Shown piece by piece: positions 21,767 through 32,393 of a stretch of DNA of 64,000 bases (the first letter of the stretch is position 1; the number at the start of each line of letters is the position of its first letter). Location: assembly GCA_001600635.1 (NCBI GenBank), contig BCKL01000016.1:176449-240448 (forward strand). Direction: 5' to 3'. Source of the DNA: Leucosporidium creatinivorum (Eukaryota > Basidiomycota > Microbotryomycetes > Leucosporidiales > Leucosporidiaceae). The notes below the pieces were generated by a model. That model was not told the DNA's origin and made no database searches. It saw only the letters and a list, made by a program, of their open reading frames with translations. Position numbers and translations under genes: made by a program.

Positions 21767-22808
21767 ATGCTCCTCGCACTCCTGCCGCTCCTGCTGAGCG
21801 CAGCGGGGCTCGCTTCGGCCGCCACCACGCCCGTTCTCGCCTATAGCTCTCCCAAGCCCTTTCTCGGCCTCGAACAGGGGGCCTTCGACAATAGTAAGAA
21901 CGATGGGGTAGTCATGTTTCTCCCTGGTAAGTTGCAGCTCAGCTGGAAGAGCACCGAAAGCGAGCGAGCTGACCCCCTTCCTTCGTCTGGCTTCAAACGA
22001 AAAGGGTTCCACGCTTGCGGGACTCTGCAGCTACTGAGCGTGGAAGGGTTGCATCAGACCGATTTCGCCCTGCTCCCCTTCCGCAATCAGACGGCCGTGG
22101 AGGTGAGCCCAGTCCGGAGCTCGACCGCCGAACCTCGCTGTCCGTCTGCTGATGCACTTCGTCCACAGGTCGGAGAATCCACTGGCTCGGGGTTGAAAGA
22201 AGCTTTCGCTGCTGCTGAGAGTAAGGATCTGGAGAGTGATGAAGATGGGAATGAGCGGGAGATGCTGGCTTGGGCGAAGGGATGGGCCAAGAGCTGTGGC
22301 AAGGGAGCTAGCATGAAGGAGGTTAGGGTCGCCAAGGTTGCGGTGGATTGGAACAGCGACCGCGAGGAGAGCGTCAGGCAGATGGGTGAGTCGTATGTCT
22401 GCGCGGCGGGACCTTCGGCGCTGACCAGCTTGATTTGCAGACGCTGCCATCGCACCTCATCTCGCTTCCCTCCCCGCTCCTCCGCACCCTCACATGGTCA
22501 TCCTCACCTCCTTCTCCCCCTCCGTCCTCCTCACCCTCTTCGACGTCGCCGCCTCGACCTCCCACCCCAAATCCCCTTCCACGCCCTCATCGCCGAACAA
22601 AGATCCCCTCGACTTCCCTCGCCGCCGACATGGACACGGCTTCTTTGCCCTCATCTTCGGCCCCCTCAAGTCCATCTTCTGGCTTGTGGTCTTCACCGCT
22701 GCTGGATGGGGAGCGTGGAAGTTATGGTTGGAGAGGCAGAGGAGGAAGGAGCAGGAGAGGGGAATCAAGCTCGGAGATGATGATGAGCTGGATCTCGAGG
22801 CGGAGTGA
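21767..22808 (+). CDS. Type I ER membrane protein, possibly BIG1-like
   Basis: A protein of about 270 residues. It has a clear signal peptide (MLLALLPLLLSAAGLASA), a lumenal domain beginning TPVLAYSSPKPFLG, a dibasic-flanked linker (FPRRRHGHGF), and one C-terminal membrane helix (SIFWLVVFTAAGWGAW). It closes with a short charged cytosolic tail (LERQRRKEQER...) ending DLEAE and TGA at 22806-22808. Four exons have GTAAGT, GTGAGC and GTGAGT donors. The order signal peptide, VLAYSS-type first strand, soluble domain, single helix and short tail is that of the fungal ER protein BIG1 and the related V-ATPase accessory proteins (family knowledge). Sequence resemblance is weak, so the name is tentative. 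BIG1 supports beta-1,6-glucan and cell-wall assembly. An alternative is an unrelated ER chaperone-like protein. Confidence 0.55.
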
Positions 22809-23134
22809 TGATTCGGTGCTGGTGAGAGTGTATGGTATAGACAATGGACGCTTCTAGCTGCAGCTTTTGCACTCAGAGCTCGACGGAAGAAAGAGAGAGA
22901 GCGCGACTGATCGACGAGATGGGCTGTTGTAGCTCACTCAGGCCTGCGAGGGTTCGCTCAAAGTCAGTATAGTAAGCGAATGAGTTGCCTGGAGCTCATT
23001 CGGCTTCTCAACAAGCTCCTTTCGCTGAACTCTCCCTCACCGCCTCACCGCAGCGAGCTCGATCTCTCTTTCGCTCCTCCCACCACCTCGTCTCGACTCG
23101 TCCTGCCACATAAAACACTCAAGACGACAGCAAC
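22809..23134. other. Spacer of about 330 bases
   Basis: Holds the 3' flank of the ER membrane protein gene and the pyrimidine-rich promoter of the third PWWP-like gene (CTCCCTCACC, CTTTCGCTCC). Nothing else is seen. Confidence 0.45.
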
Positions 23135-24777
23135 ATGCCCTCTAAATCTACCAAGCCTGCCTCCCGCTCCGCCACCCAGCCGCCCGCTCCTGCACCACCT
23201 CAGCCCAAACGTAAGGACGAGCGCAAGGCCATTGTCAAGTCGATCAAAGTGACGCTGGGCAAGCTCGAAGCCGCTCAGATTGACGAGGATGAGACTGAAG
23301 GTGAGTTCGAGCGTGCTGTACCGAGTGCGAGCTTAGCTGACCTCTCCCTCGCGCTCGTCCAACAGCCTCGCCAAGCCCTCTCGACGAGTTCCTCAGCCGC
23401 CTCGCCAAGAAGTCACCCGAAGCGTTCGACTATCATCTCCTCACTCAAGCGCTCGTACCCTGGTGGAGCGACTGGCACGTCCAAGAGATCGAAATCAAGA
23501 CCGAGGATCTCACGCCCTCTGTCGTCGAGGCGCTCGTCAACCTTTTCAGGGTGGCGCTGAGGAAGGGCTTTGGGGTCGGAGTGTATGGAGATGATGAGCT
23601 CGCTTTGGAAGATCTGAGGGCGATGGAGGAGTGGGTCGATAAGATTTGGGAAGCGGTCGAGATGATCGCCGAGAAGTGAGTTGTGCTCCAACTCGACGGA
23701 GCTGGGACGCCTTCGCGGCGATGGGGTCGCAGATGGAGCTGAATCATTCGAGCTGACTCGCCTCCGTCCACCCACAGGCCTGCCTCCGCTGAGCCTTCCT
23801 CCCATCTCGCCTCGCCCGAGCTCAGTCGTGGCTCGATCGTTCCCGCCCCTCGACCCAAGAAGCAGGCGACGACGACTACCAAGCCCAAAAGTAAGAAGGA
23901 CGCTCCTCTTACCTACCGCGCCACCCCTGCGCCCAACGACCCCTCCCCCGAGCTCTTCGGCGCTCCTCCTACTCCCGCTCAATCGGGCGCCGAGTCTCAG
24001 AGGGCGCCTGCTTCGAAAACTGAGCCCTCGTTCGCGAGCGTGGAGATCCCCGTCAAGGCTAAGAATGGAGGTTCGAAGGGAGTGCCCGTCAAGCGCAAGG
24101 CCGAGGAGCAGTTGGTCGAGCTTGAAGCTGAGGAGGAGAACGGCTCGGCGAGGAGGCGTTCCGGTCGCCACCCTTCGCATCGCGCACCCTCCGACGCTGC
24201 TATCCGTCGCTCCTACCCTCTCTACTCCATTCTGATGGTCACCTTGGCCGATGGCGGCACGATGGTCCAATGGCCGGCAGCTGTAAGCCTTGGATGGCTC
24301 GGTTCTCGGCGATGATTTGCTGAAGCTCCTTTGGGTGCCAGGTCATCGACGAGTCCGATGGAGAGGGACGCAAGACTCAAGGAGAGCGTCATGAGGGCGA
24401 TTACCTCGTCCAGCTCCTTCCGACCCGCAAGCAGTGAGTTCAACTGGCTTTCTCTTCATCGCCTCGGCGCTCCTCAGCACGGTTTCTGACCATCCTCCAC
24501 CACTTTCCTCAGACTGTGGATTCCCCCCGAAAACATGTCGCACCTTCCCTCCAAACTCAAGCTCGAGGTCCCTGCCAGCATCACGAAGGGAAAGCGCATC
24601 GCCAACTACAAGACGGCCATCGCCCTTCTCAAGAACGACCTCGCGCTCGACCAATGGCTCAACGGAAGCTCGGCACAGGACGCACTTTCGTCTAAGGTGC
24701 AGGAGCCGGATCACGATGGAAGGGAGAGCGCTGAGGTCAAGGTCGGCCGTTCGGCGAAGAGGTCGAAGAGGGGTTGA
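23135..24777 (+). CDS. PWWP-like chromatin protein, paralogue 3
   Basis: About 430 residues, starting MPSKSTKPASRSATQ. It keeps the family order. The helical domain (LDEFLSRLAKKSPEAFDYHL, LVNLFRVALRKGFG, AMEEWVDKIWEAVEMI) comes first, then a proline/lysine-rich linker with KKQATTTTKPKSKK. The PWWP-like barrel is SILMVTLADGGTMVQWPAAV, a splice, GDYLVQLLPTRK, a splice, LWIPPENMSHLP. After it, NYKTAIALLKNDLALDQWLN matches DYTAALALLEGDLKIDRWLN of paralogue 1, so a conserved C-terminal helix also belongs to the family. It ends AKRSKRG with TGA at 24775-24777. This copy is on the plus strand 5 kb from the minus-strand pair, separated from them by GUT1. Confidence 0.68.
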
Positions 24778-25189
24778 GATCAGCTGGGTGTGCTCGGATA
24801 GTAAGGATCGTCTCTGGCAATTGTACGTTCTCGGAGCTGTGCTGCCCGCAATACTTGACTCGCTGTTGCTGTACGCTCATGAGCTGTCCGACGCTTCTCG
24901 GCGATGTCGAAGGGGACTTGCGAGCCGCTGGAGAGTTGAAGTTCCACAGAGAGCTCAGCACAAGGTTTGAGCTGCTCCAAGACTGTATTACAGCGGAGAA
25001 CTGGTGTCGTACAGCTTCGAGTTGGCCAGCTCCAACTCGACGCGTTGACCTCTCTTCCGTTCTTCTCCTCCTCTCCTCGCTTGCTCCCTCACCTCGGCTC
25101 GTACCGCTTCGAGAAACTACAGCTCAGTAAAGCTTCGAGAAGCTATACAGCAATATACTAGCTGGTACGAAGCTACAGCTCAACAGACG
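24778..25189. other. Spacer of about 410 bases
   Basis: 3' flank of the PWWP-like gene and promoter of the sterol isomerase gene. Its last 80 bases contain several AGCTACAGC/GCTATACAGC words, also common in other spacers here. No gene is seen. Confidence 0.45.
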
Positions 25190-26291
25190 ATGGTCGCTGC
25201 TCCCTCGCCCCCACCACCCGAGCTCTTCACGGTCACCACCGTCGCGTCTCTGGCCGGAGTACTCGTCATCCTCCTCGCTTCTCTGCTGGCCGCTAAGGCG
25301 CTGCTGCCTGCGACGGCCAGCAAGCGAGACCGCTGCACCTTTGTTTGGCTCGCTTTCGATGCTCTGATTGTACGTGGTAAACAGGCCTGGGGAGGGAGGC
25401 TGGAGGGGTGTACAGATAGCTCAGCTGCTGACCTACATCTTCCATCCCACACGACAGCATTTCGTCTTCGAGGGTTCCTTCATCGCGCTCAGCTTCCCTC
25501 GGCCCCGTACGGTGAACTCGAGTACAGGTCTGTTCACTCCCTCCTCTTCCCAGATGTACCTGCTGACCCTTCCTCGAATCCACAGGCATCTTTGCCGAGC
25601 TCTGGAAGGAATACGCCATCGCCGACGCTCGCTGGGGCCTTTCGGACCCGTGCGTAGTGAGCCTCGAGCTCCTCACCGTCTTTGGCGCGGGCCCATTGGC
25701 CTGCTACATCATGTACACGCTGGTTCGCCGTGATCGGGCTAAGCAGCACTACTGGACGTGAGTAGCCTTCAACCTCGGCTTTGGCTTCGGCTTGAACTTT
25801 CGCTGACCTTGCCCATCTCTTCATAGCATTGTACTATCGTAAGACTCCAATGACATGTGCTACTTAACCCTGGGTCTGTTCTGAGCTCACCGACTGCCTC
25901 TTGTTTGCTCTCCCCGCCTCGCAGGACCGCCGAGATGTGAGCATCTTCTCTCGAGCCTTCCTTTGCCGGAGCTGATCCTTCTTCCTCTCAAACAGCTACG
26001 GTGGCTGGATGACTTTTGTACCCGAGTGGATCACTGTGAGCCTCTCCGGTCGGCCGGCTGTGGCATCGCTGACTCTTGCCGACGCTGCAGGGCTCCCACA
26101 ATCTCAAGACCGACACCCTGATGCACAAATGGCTCTACCTCGCCTTCTTTAACCTCATCTGGGTCTTCGTACCCCTGTGGCTGATGTGGGACTCGTTCCA
26201 ATACATCACCAAGGCTCTTCGCGACCCGTCAGGATACGCGGCAGAGCTCAAGGCGGAGGAGCAAGTAGCAAGGGGGAAGAAAGTGCAGTAA
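25190..26291 (+). CDS. Emopamil-binding (EBP)-type sterol delta8-delta7 isomerase-like protein
   Basis: A membrane protein of about 235 residues in the ER. The first helix lies in VASLAGVLVILLASLLAAKALL. After introns come FVFEGSFIALSF, ELWKEYAIADARWGLSDP, VSLELLTVFGAGPLACYIMY, AEIYGGWMTFVPEW and LYLAFFNLIWVFVPLWLMWDS. This is the EXPERA four-helix fold: FEG, KEYxxAD-R and the E-TxxxxGPL motif are the EBP substrate-pocket residues (family knowledge). It should shift the C8 double bond to C7 in sterol synthesis. Many ascomycetes use the unrelated ERG2 enzyme for this step, so a second isomerase or another sterol-like substrate is possible. A very small exon lies between about 25829 and 25930. 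The stop is TAA at 26289-26291. Confidence 0.75.
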
Positions 26292-26585
26292 TCTAGCTCC
26301 ATCATGTTACAACTCGTCTGGCTGTGAGCGAGGAACCGGCATTAATTGAGCCTCTGCTTCGGCCGCCTCTGCTCCGGCCGCCGAGCTTCGCTTCGCACGC
26401 TCGCTTCTCGAAGAGACATCATGTACGGATAAGATGCGCGCGTACAGCGGCGACTTGTTGACAAGGGGGGTGTGAATGCGAGATGATGCGATAAGGCTAC
26501 ATGGGGGGTGGAAGAAGCCAGCGGCAACGAACGACGAAGGGAGGGAGGGGAACAGCGAGATCCGAGGGGCGAGATCTACAGCTGT

Positions 26586-27873
26586 TTAACCGCGGCGAGG
26601 CATAGAACCCCTAGCGACGTGCACCTTGGACCAGACAGGCTTGGTCTCGACGGCGACGGCAGCAGCGAGGACAACGGGGGAGGGAGTGGAAAGGACGTTC
26701 TCGGCGATGTCGTCCGAACTCGAGGGCGAGGGAGCGGCAATCGACTCGACGACCTCAGCGACGTTCGAGGTAACAGCGGCAGCAACGGACTCGACCGTGG
26801 AGATGACGGCGGCGGCGGCGGACTTGACAGGCTTGACTCGGGGGGTGCGAAGCTTGGGGTTGGTGGCGAGCTTGGTCGAGTGGGAGGGGTAGAAGGCGAC
26901 CGAGGCATTGACCGACGAAGGAACGTAGGAAAAGGTCTGTAGAGCAGAAGAGATCAGCGTCAGCCCGAGAGAGAGCTCTCAGATCGCTGGACCCACCAAG
27001 GGAGCGCCGGCCGAGGGGAAGGCAGCCTTGAAGGCATCATAGTTTCCGGTCGCGACGAGGCCATCCGAGCTCCACGAAACGAAGGTGAGAGGGACCTGGG
27101 ATCCGTCGATACCGGTCCACGCGGCGGTGAGCTGCTTGGTAGCGCAGTTGAGCGACCAGACGGCGCTCTCTCCTCCGTAGGGAGAGCCGAGCGACGAAAG
27201 GGAGCCTCCGTAGGTCTTGGGATTGGCTGTTGGGAAGCAGGGTCAGCTCTGGGATGTTTTAGAAGCGTACACATCCACTCACTCATGTTGACGGGAGCGA
27301 AGTACCCGTAGCCTCCTCCGTTGGCCGAGATGGTCGAATCGGCGCCGGCGGTTCCCGTGAAGCTGGAGATTCCAACGAAGGGGATAGCAGCGTAGGGGGA
27401 GAGGATCGCCTCGATGCTGAAGAGGGCGGGAAGAGCCGCGCAGGTGAGGGCGGGGACGGTGGCCCTCGAGGCGAGGGGAGCGTCGAAGACGGGGGCGAAG
27501 ACAGCATCTCCATCGGTCGAACCATCTCCGAGCCATCCGTTGGTGGAGCCAGAGATCTGGATAGATCCTTCACGCGAAGTAGCATCGTCGTACTTGACGG
27601 GAGCGGTGTGGGGCCCGAGAAGACTAGACACGGTCTGTAAAAAGCGAGAGGTGAGCCGAGCGTCCATCACCGAGGCGGGTGAGCGGCACATACCTTATCG
27701 ACAGCCCTCGCGTCGGCGTCGAGAGCCTGCTTGGGAGTCAACGACAAGGATCCAAGCTTGGCGTAGTCGAGCTTGGGAGGAGGACCAGGAGGGCGGGGGT
27801 CGGGCTCGGCGACGGCGCCAGCGAGGGGAGCGAGGCATGCAGCGGCCGCCAGGGCGATGGTAGAGTAAAGCAT
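26586..27873 (-). CDS. Secreted protein of unknown family
   Basis: About 365 residues. The start MLYSTIALAAAACLAPLAGA is a clean signal peptide, followed by a short proline-rich stretch (PRPPGPPPK). The mature part is rich in small residues and strand-like segments: ISGSTNGWLGDGS, FVGISSFTGTAG, GGGYGYFAPVN, SLNCATKQLTAAW and FVSWSSDGLVATGNY. A C-terminal alanine/valine/serine-rich tail (SAAAAVISTVESVAAV) ends PRRG with TAA at 26586-26588. No membrane helix or GPI signal is clear. Four exons with GTGAGT/GTCTG-type borders are read. I do not recognise the fold; an extracellular or wall-associated protein is as far as the sequence goes. It is convergent with the sterol isomerase gene. Confidence 0.65.
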
Positions 27874-28669
27874 TCTGTGATTGCTGTTTGTTGTTTTCGA
27901 GTGGCTGGGAGTCGAGGGCAAGGGAGGGAGAAGGCGAGACAAGGAGGAGGGAGACTGAGATCAACTCGGTCGGGACAGAGGCGGGAAAAGAACGACGAGG
28001 GTTGGGCTGGGAAGGGGGAGAAACGAGAACTGAGTAGTGATGTGAACAAGTGATGAGGAAGAGGGAAAGAGGGAGAGCGAGGCAAAGGCGCCTTTGTCGC
28101 CCTCTCCCAGGAGCATTTGGCGAAGGCAGGGCAAGCAGGGCGAGACTTCGGATCCGGAGTCCCATCGCCGGAAGCGGCAGGTGGCTGTCGTTTTGCCTGC
28201 AGAAACCGACCAAGAGGCGAGGGTGAAACCCATCTAACGAGAGTGAATTCGCGTGTTATGGTGCAGAGAGAGCTCTGGATCCTCGCTACTAGCTACCCAA
28301 GCCCTGGCGATTCATACCAGCGCGCCGAGGTTGCTCGGTGGTCACTCTTTAGCGCCGGACCAAGCCGCCATCACTATGGCTAGCTCCTTGAGCGAACACT
28401 GGGAGTGCTTCCCATTCATCGAACAGGTTCGTAGAAGCTCGAGTCGAGTACCCTGGTCACGTCCGAGAGTCAGACCGAGGGGAAGGGCCGCTCACGATCT
28501 CCCCCGCTCTCGAGTCGAGTCTCTGAGGGCCGAGAGAGATGTATTAACAGTACTGAACGATTCATTCCTATTCCTATCATCCCGGTGTAATCACAGGATC
28601 CAAGCAAGTCCAAGCAAGTCCTCCGCCAAACGCCGAACGCCGAGTAGGCCTAAGCGATCCGCCGGCTCT
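27874..28669. other. Spacer of about 0.8 kb
   Basis: Upstream of the secreted-protein gene the sequence is strongly purine-rich on the plus strand (pyrimidine-rich for the minus-strand gene), as expected for its promoter. A short direct repeat of CCAAGCAAGT lies near 28600-28622. Nothing else is supported. Confidence 0.45.
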
Positions 28670-30269
28670 CTACCAGTAGCCACGCTCGTAGCCACGGTAT
28701 CCGTAGTTGTACCCTCCGACACGAGGACCCTGATAAGACTTGTGGGACCCGCGCCTCTGCGTCGTTCCGTTCTTAGCACGAGTAGCGGCTGCTTTCTTGG
28801 CCGTCTCGGCGCGCTTCACGAGGCTGTGGTGGGAGGGAGAAGCGAGTCAGTGAGGGAGAAAGGGAGAAATTAGGCGTCAAAACTCACAGCTCCTTGTGAC
28901 CGACGGGCCCTCCGTGCAGCTTGAGCGCCCTCGCTTCGACGGCCGCTTCGACGTACAGGCGCATGACGGTGTAGCCGTGGCGGTCGTGCGGGTTGCGCTT
29001 GGTGATGTGGGGAAGACCGACGAGCTGCTTCTCGCTGATCTTGTACTGCTTCATGGCGTCGGTCTTGGTGATCTTCTGCTCAAGTTGAACGCCGAAATGC
29101 GAAGATCAGCTTTGGCTCTCGGAGACGATGGACCACGCTCCACTCACGCTGTCCTCAATCATGTCGATAGCCTCCTGCCACTCCTTGCTAATCATCGCCT
29201 CTCCGCCGACGGCGCCATCCTCCTCCCTCGCCCTCTTCTTGCCCTTGAAGCTCGAGGCCTGTCCCGTCGCAGCAGGCCAAAGCACCCTCATCTCGGCCAC
29301 CTCGCACTTGTCCTCGTTGCTGAAGATGCGAGCAATGAGCTTGTAGTGCTTGCTCTTGGGCTGCTTGTCGATACGAGTCGAGTTGCCGTGGTTGGCGGGA
29401 GGGCGGAGGATCATGAGGGCTTGCCAGAGGGAGCTCTTGAGGGTGTGGGGCGAGGAAGCGGAAGAGAAGGTGTAGTAAGGAGCACGGAGGGTGCGGCAGG
29501 TGGCGGCGAGAGAGAGGTGCTCGCGGAGGGTGAGGGTCGGCGAAGCGAGGATCTTATCGAGGCTGTGGATGGCAAGGAGAGGTGGTCAGCATCGGCGCCG
29601 AGATATGGTGAGGGCAGTGTCAGGCGTCAGCAGACCGGCATGCAGCAGAGGCGGGCACGAAAATGTATTCTGCCACTTCTGCACATCAGCCCGACGCCCT
29701 CGTACAGGCGGCAAGCGAGCAAAGCCTGCTCAGCTCTCGGAGCTCAGCTCGGCGGCCACCGCGCCTCCCCTCAGTTCAAAGGACAGCGCTTCAGGCTACA
29801 GTATCGCTGCGCAAGATCAACCACCCCGAATCACCGCTCGAGGGAAAGAGACGTACAGCTCCGAGGGCAAGTCGAAGATGGAGCTATGCTCGTTGTCTCC
29901 CCAGTCGGGGATGTCGTCCCATTCATCGGTAATCTCCTTCTTGCTCTTTGGCTGCTGCTTGATCTTTGGCTGCTGCTTGCTCCTGGCCTGCTGCTTGACC
30001 GCCTTGCCGTCGTTCGCCTTGACTTTGGTGGGGGTGGCAGGGAGCTCGAAGTCGTCCTCGTCGTCGTCGTCGAGGTAGGCGAGAGGGTCGTCGTCGCTGT
30101 CCTCCGTACCGTAGATGAACTCGCTGCTGAGCTTTGGCTTCTTGGGCGTGCGTGGTGTACGTGCGAGGGAGCTTTGGGAAGGCGCGAGCGTAGGTGCGGG
30201 CGTAGTGAGGTCGAGTACAGGCTTGGGACCGGGCGAGGGCGAAGGCGTCCTGTAGCGCGAAGACGACAT
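28670..30269 (-). CDS. F-box protein with XPA/Rad14-like C-terminal domain
   Basis: About 375 residues. The N-terminal region (MSSSRYRTPSPSPGPK, then PRTPKKPK and an acidic YLDDDDEDDFELP stretch) is disordered. An F-box-like helix pair follows across an intron: IFDLPSELY then LDKILASPTLTLREHLSLAATCRTLRAP. The C-terminal third (ITKTDAMKQYKISEKQL, LPHITKRNPHDRHGYTVMRLYVEAAVEARALKLHGG) has the spacing of the DNA-binding domain of the excision-repair factor XPA/Rad14 (ITKTEAK-Y-L, KNPH---W-DMKLY). The zinc finger of XPA is not seen. The protein ends GYRGYERGYW with TAG at 28670-28672. The role is inferred: an SCF-type adaptor whose C-terminus contacts DNA or damaged substrates. One intron is unusually long (about 290 bases, around 29571-29860). 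Confidence 0.65.
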
Positions 30270-30646
30270 GGCTGCTGCTGACACGAAGTCGAGAAATGTG
30301 GCAGGAAGCAGAGGGACGAGCCGCTCGAGCCCCACAGCTCATTTAGGATCGAGGTGCATACATGCAGGTTGAAGAGGCAGCAGAAAGCTAAAGATCTCGA
30401 AGTAGTCTTGAAACAACTTCAGCAAACTCAAGCGGACCCTTCAAGCCCTTCCCGACCCGCGCGGGCTTGTCTTCGCCGAGCTGGCCGAAGGACTCGGCCT
30501 TCGAGCGAGCAGGTACAGCCAGTCAGTGCGTGACAAGTCGACGCGGCCTCAAGACCATCTCTGGATATGATGCGAAGACCCTCACCGCTGCTCATGGGGA
30601 GGAAGTAGCTCAAAGGCAGCAGGAAGCGGCGCCAAACCATCGCCGA
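30270..30646. other. Spacer left of the inverted repeat
   Basis: Promoter side of the F-box/XPA-like gene and unique DNA up to the abrupt repeat edge at 30647. An open frame from 30467 runs across the edge into the duplicated RPL5 exon, but its first part resembles no protein. Confidence 0.4.
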
Positions 30647-31141
30647 GGATACGACCCCGAGTCCAAGGAGCTCGATGCCGACACGCTCCAATCGTACATC
30701 TACGGTGGACACATCGCCGAGTACGTGGAGTCGCTCGAGGAGGAGGATGACGAGCGCTTCAAGAGTGCGTGGCCTCGAACTTGACCTTCGCCGAACTCGG
30801 CGCTGACTCCCTTTTGCTTTTCCATCGCCTTGCAGAGCAGTTCTCGACCTACCTTGCCGACGACATCGGATCCGAGGACCTTGAGGACCTCTACAAGGAG
30901 GCTCACGCCAAGATCCGCGAGTCGCCCGAGGCTCAGCTCACCGACAACGCCGATCTTGCCAAGTGGAAGGAGGCGTCGAAGAAGACCCACCCCAAGAAGC
31001 TTACGTACGCTCTCCTGTCCCTTTCTCGTCCGCAGATAGCTCGAACTTACCCTCCCACCTCGCAGTCTCGCCGAGCGCCGCCAGCGCATCGAGGAGAAGA
31101 AGGCTGCCTGGGCCGCCAAGCGCGATGCCGCCGACGAGTAA
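30647..31141 (+). pseudogene. Duplicated 3' half of RPL5 (5'-truncated)
   Basis: From [20 protein letters not shown] to the terminal KRDAADE and TAA (31139-31141) this matches the last three exons of the intact RPL5 on the minus strand at 58289-59494, in inverted orientation. Introns are copied too, which rules out an mRNA-derived copy. Similarity starts abruptly at 30647, inside what is an exon in the parent, so promoter, start codon and the first part of the protein are missing. Differences are few: VESLEE for MESLEE, NADLAKW for KADLAKW, and a handful of intron changes. The frame is still open, consistent with recent duplication or ongoing sequence exchange with the parent. Confidence 0.9.
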
Positions 31142-32369
31142 TCGTCTCCTGTATCGTGTGCTTTGCTTTGCANGGGTTCTGGGAAATACACAGTGCGTTG
31201 NGTTTCCCGGGAATGCCAGCTCTTTTGTCGTACCACTACAAACAGAGTCGACGAGCCCGGCGAACTGGAGGGAGCTGTTCGACGTCGAAAGGAGAGGTGC
31301 GGCTGCTCTACTTCGCGCCTCGCTCAAACAGAAGCTCGGAGTCGACGCTAAGCCGGGGCCGAGATGCTCGACAGACCGAGTTCTCGCTCCAAGCAGCTCT
31401 GCCGTCCCCGACCTAAACCCCCCTCGCTAAAGCTCGGAGAGGGAGGGCTTTGTTTCCTTGAAATATCANGGTTCTTTGCAGGTACGAAATGGTTAACGAC
31501 GTACCCGAACGTAAGATGATAACTCTCGAGCTCCAAGTGAGCGCGCCCATGCTCAGCGAACGGNTTGAAGGGACTGACCGAGCGAGCTGCTCCTTGGCGA
31601 CGCTCTCTGAGCTGTCGCTCCTTGCGCAAGGCTTCTGCTGGCTTCATATCGCCAGGGAGGGTAGTCGTGTACTTTATAAAGCCACCTCAAAGCTCAAGTA
31701 CACCGCAGAACCGCTTGCTGCATCTCGAGAGCGGCTTGAGCTAAATCGGGGGTCCGAGCGTCAGGCCAAGACGAGCTCGCCTGTAGCTCAGCTGCAGCTC
31801 GGTTTCGCCTCTTTCCCTCCTACCACATCTTGCTCAGCCTTGGCGGAGCGCTCTAGCTCTCATGACAAGGCCTGTGCTGCTCTCCTACAGCGTTCTAATG
31901 TTCTCCCTCCCCCTTCCCGCTCCCCCCTTGCCTCTACCCCTTCGTCTCGCTTCTCCAATCACTCTGTTAGCTTCCTAGCAGTACTGATACCCCCACATAC
32001 CACCCTACACCTGCCCTCCCTCGCCACACGCCTCCCTCTCAGTCAACCCGAGCACGAGCGCCTACTTGTGAGGAGGACGACTGCTCTACCCACGGTCCTC
32101 GAGCTAGAACACGGTCAGTGTCGCGCGGCTATGTTTTCAGGCAGCCTCAGTGCGTAAGCCCGGCCTCTTCCCCCACCCCGCTAGCTCACATAGAGGACCA
32201 AGGGCGTCAGACCGACTGGGGGATGAAAATCGAGTGGAGCCCGAGGAGTCGCCGAGCCGAGCTTGGACAGCATCTGTAGCTGCTCAGGTTTGGCTTGGTT
32301 GAGTGTGCAGGTCTTGCTTAGCTTCTTGTTTAGCTTACTACCACGCCGCAAGGCTACCAAACACAACTG

Positions 32370-32393
32370 GGCGGCTCACTTCGGTGAGTCGCC
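32370..32393 (+). repeat. UUCG-type hairpin in left repeat arm
   Basis: Ten-base arms GGCGGCTCAC and GTGAGTCGCC enclose TTCG. In RNA this is a ten-pair stem (one G-U) closed by the very stable C(UUCG)G tetraloop. The same structure is conserved at 57039-57062 in the right arm. Confidence 0.8.

Noticed and set aside
21767-22780. Single 337-codon frame as the gene model
   Set aside because: It reads through three good introns (GTAAGT, GTGAGC, GTGAGT donors with CAG acceptors); the spliced model gives a signal peptide plus C-terminal membrane helix and a different stop.
28896-30281. Open frame of 461 codons on the plus strand
   Set aside because: Antisense to the F-box/XPA-like gene, whose minus-strand reading has domains and proper introns; no recognisable motif on plus.
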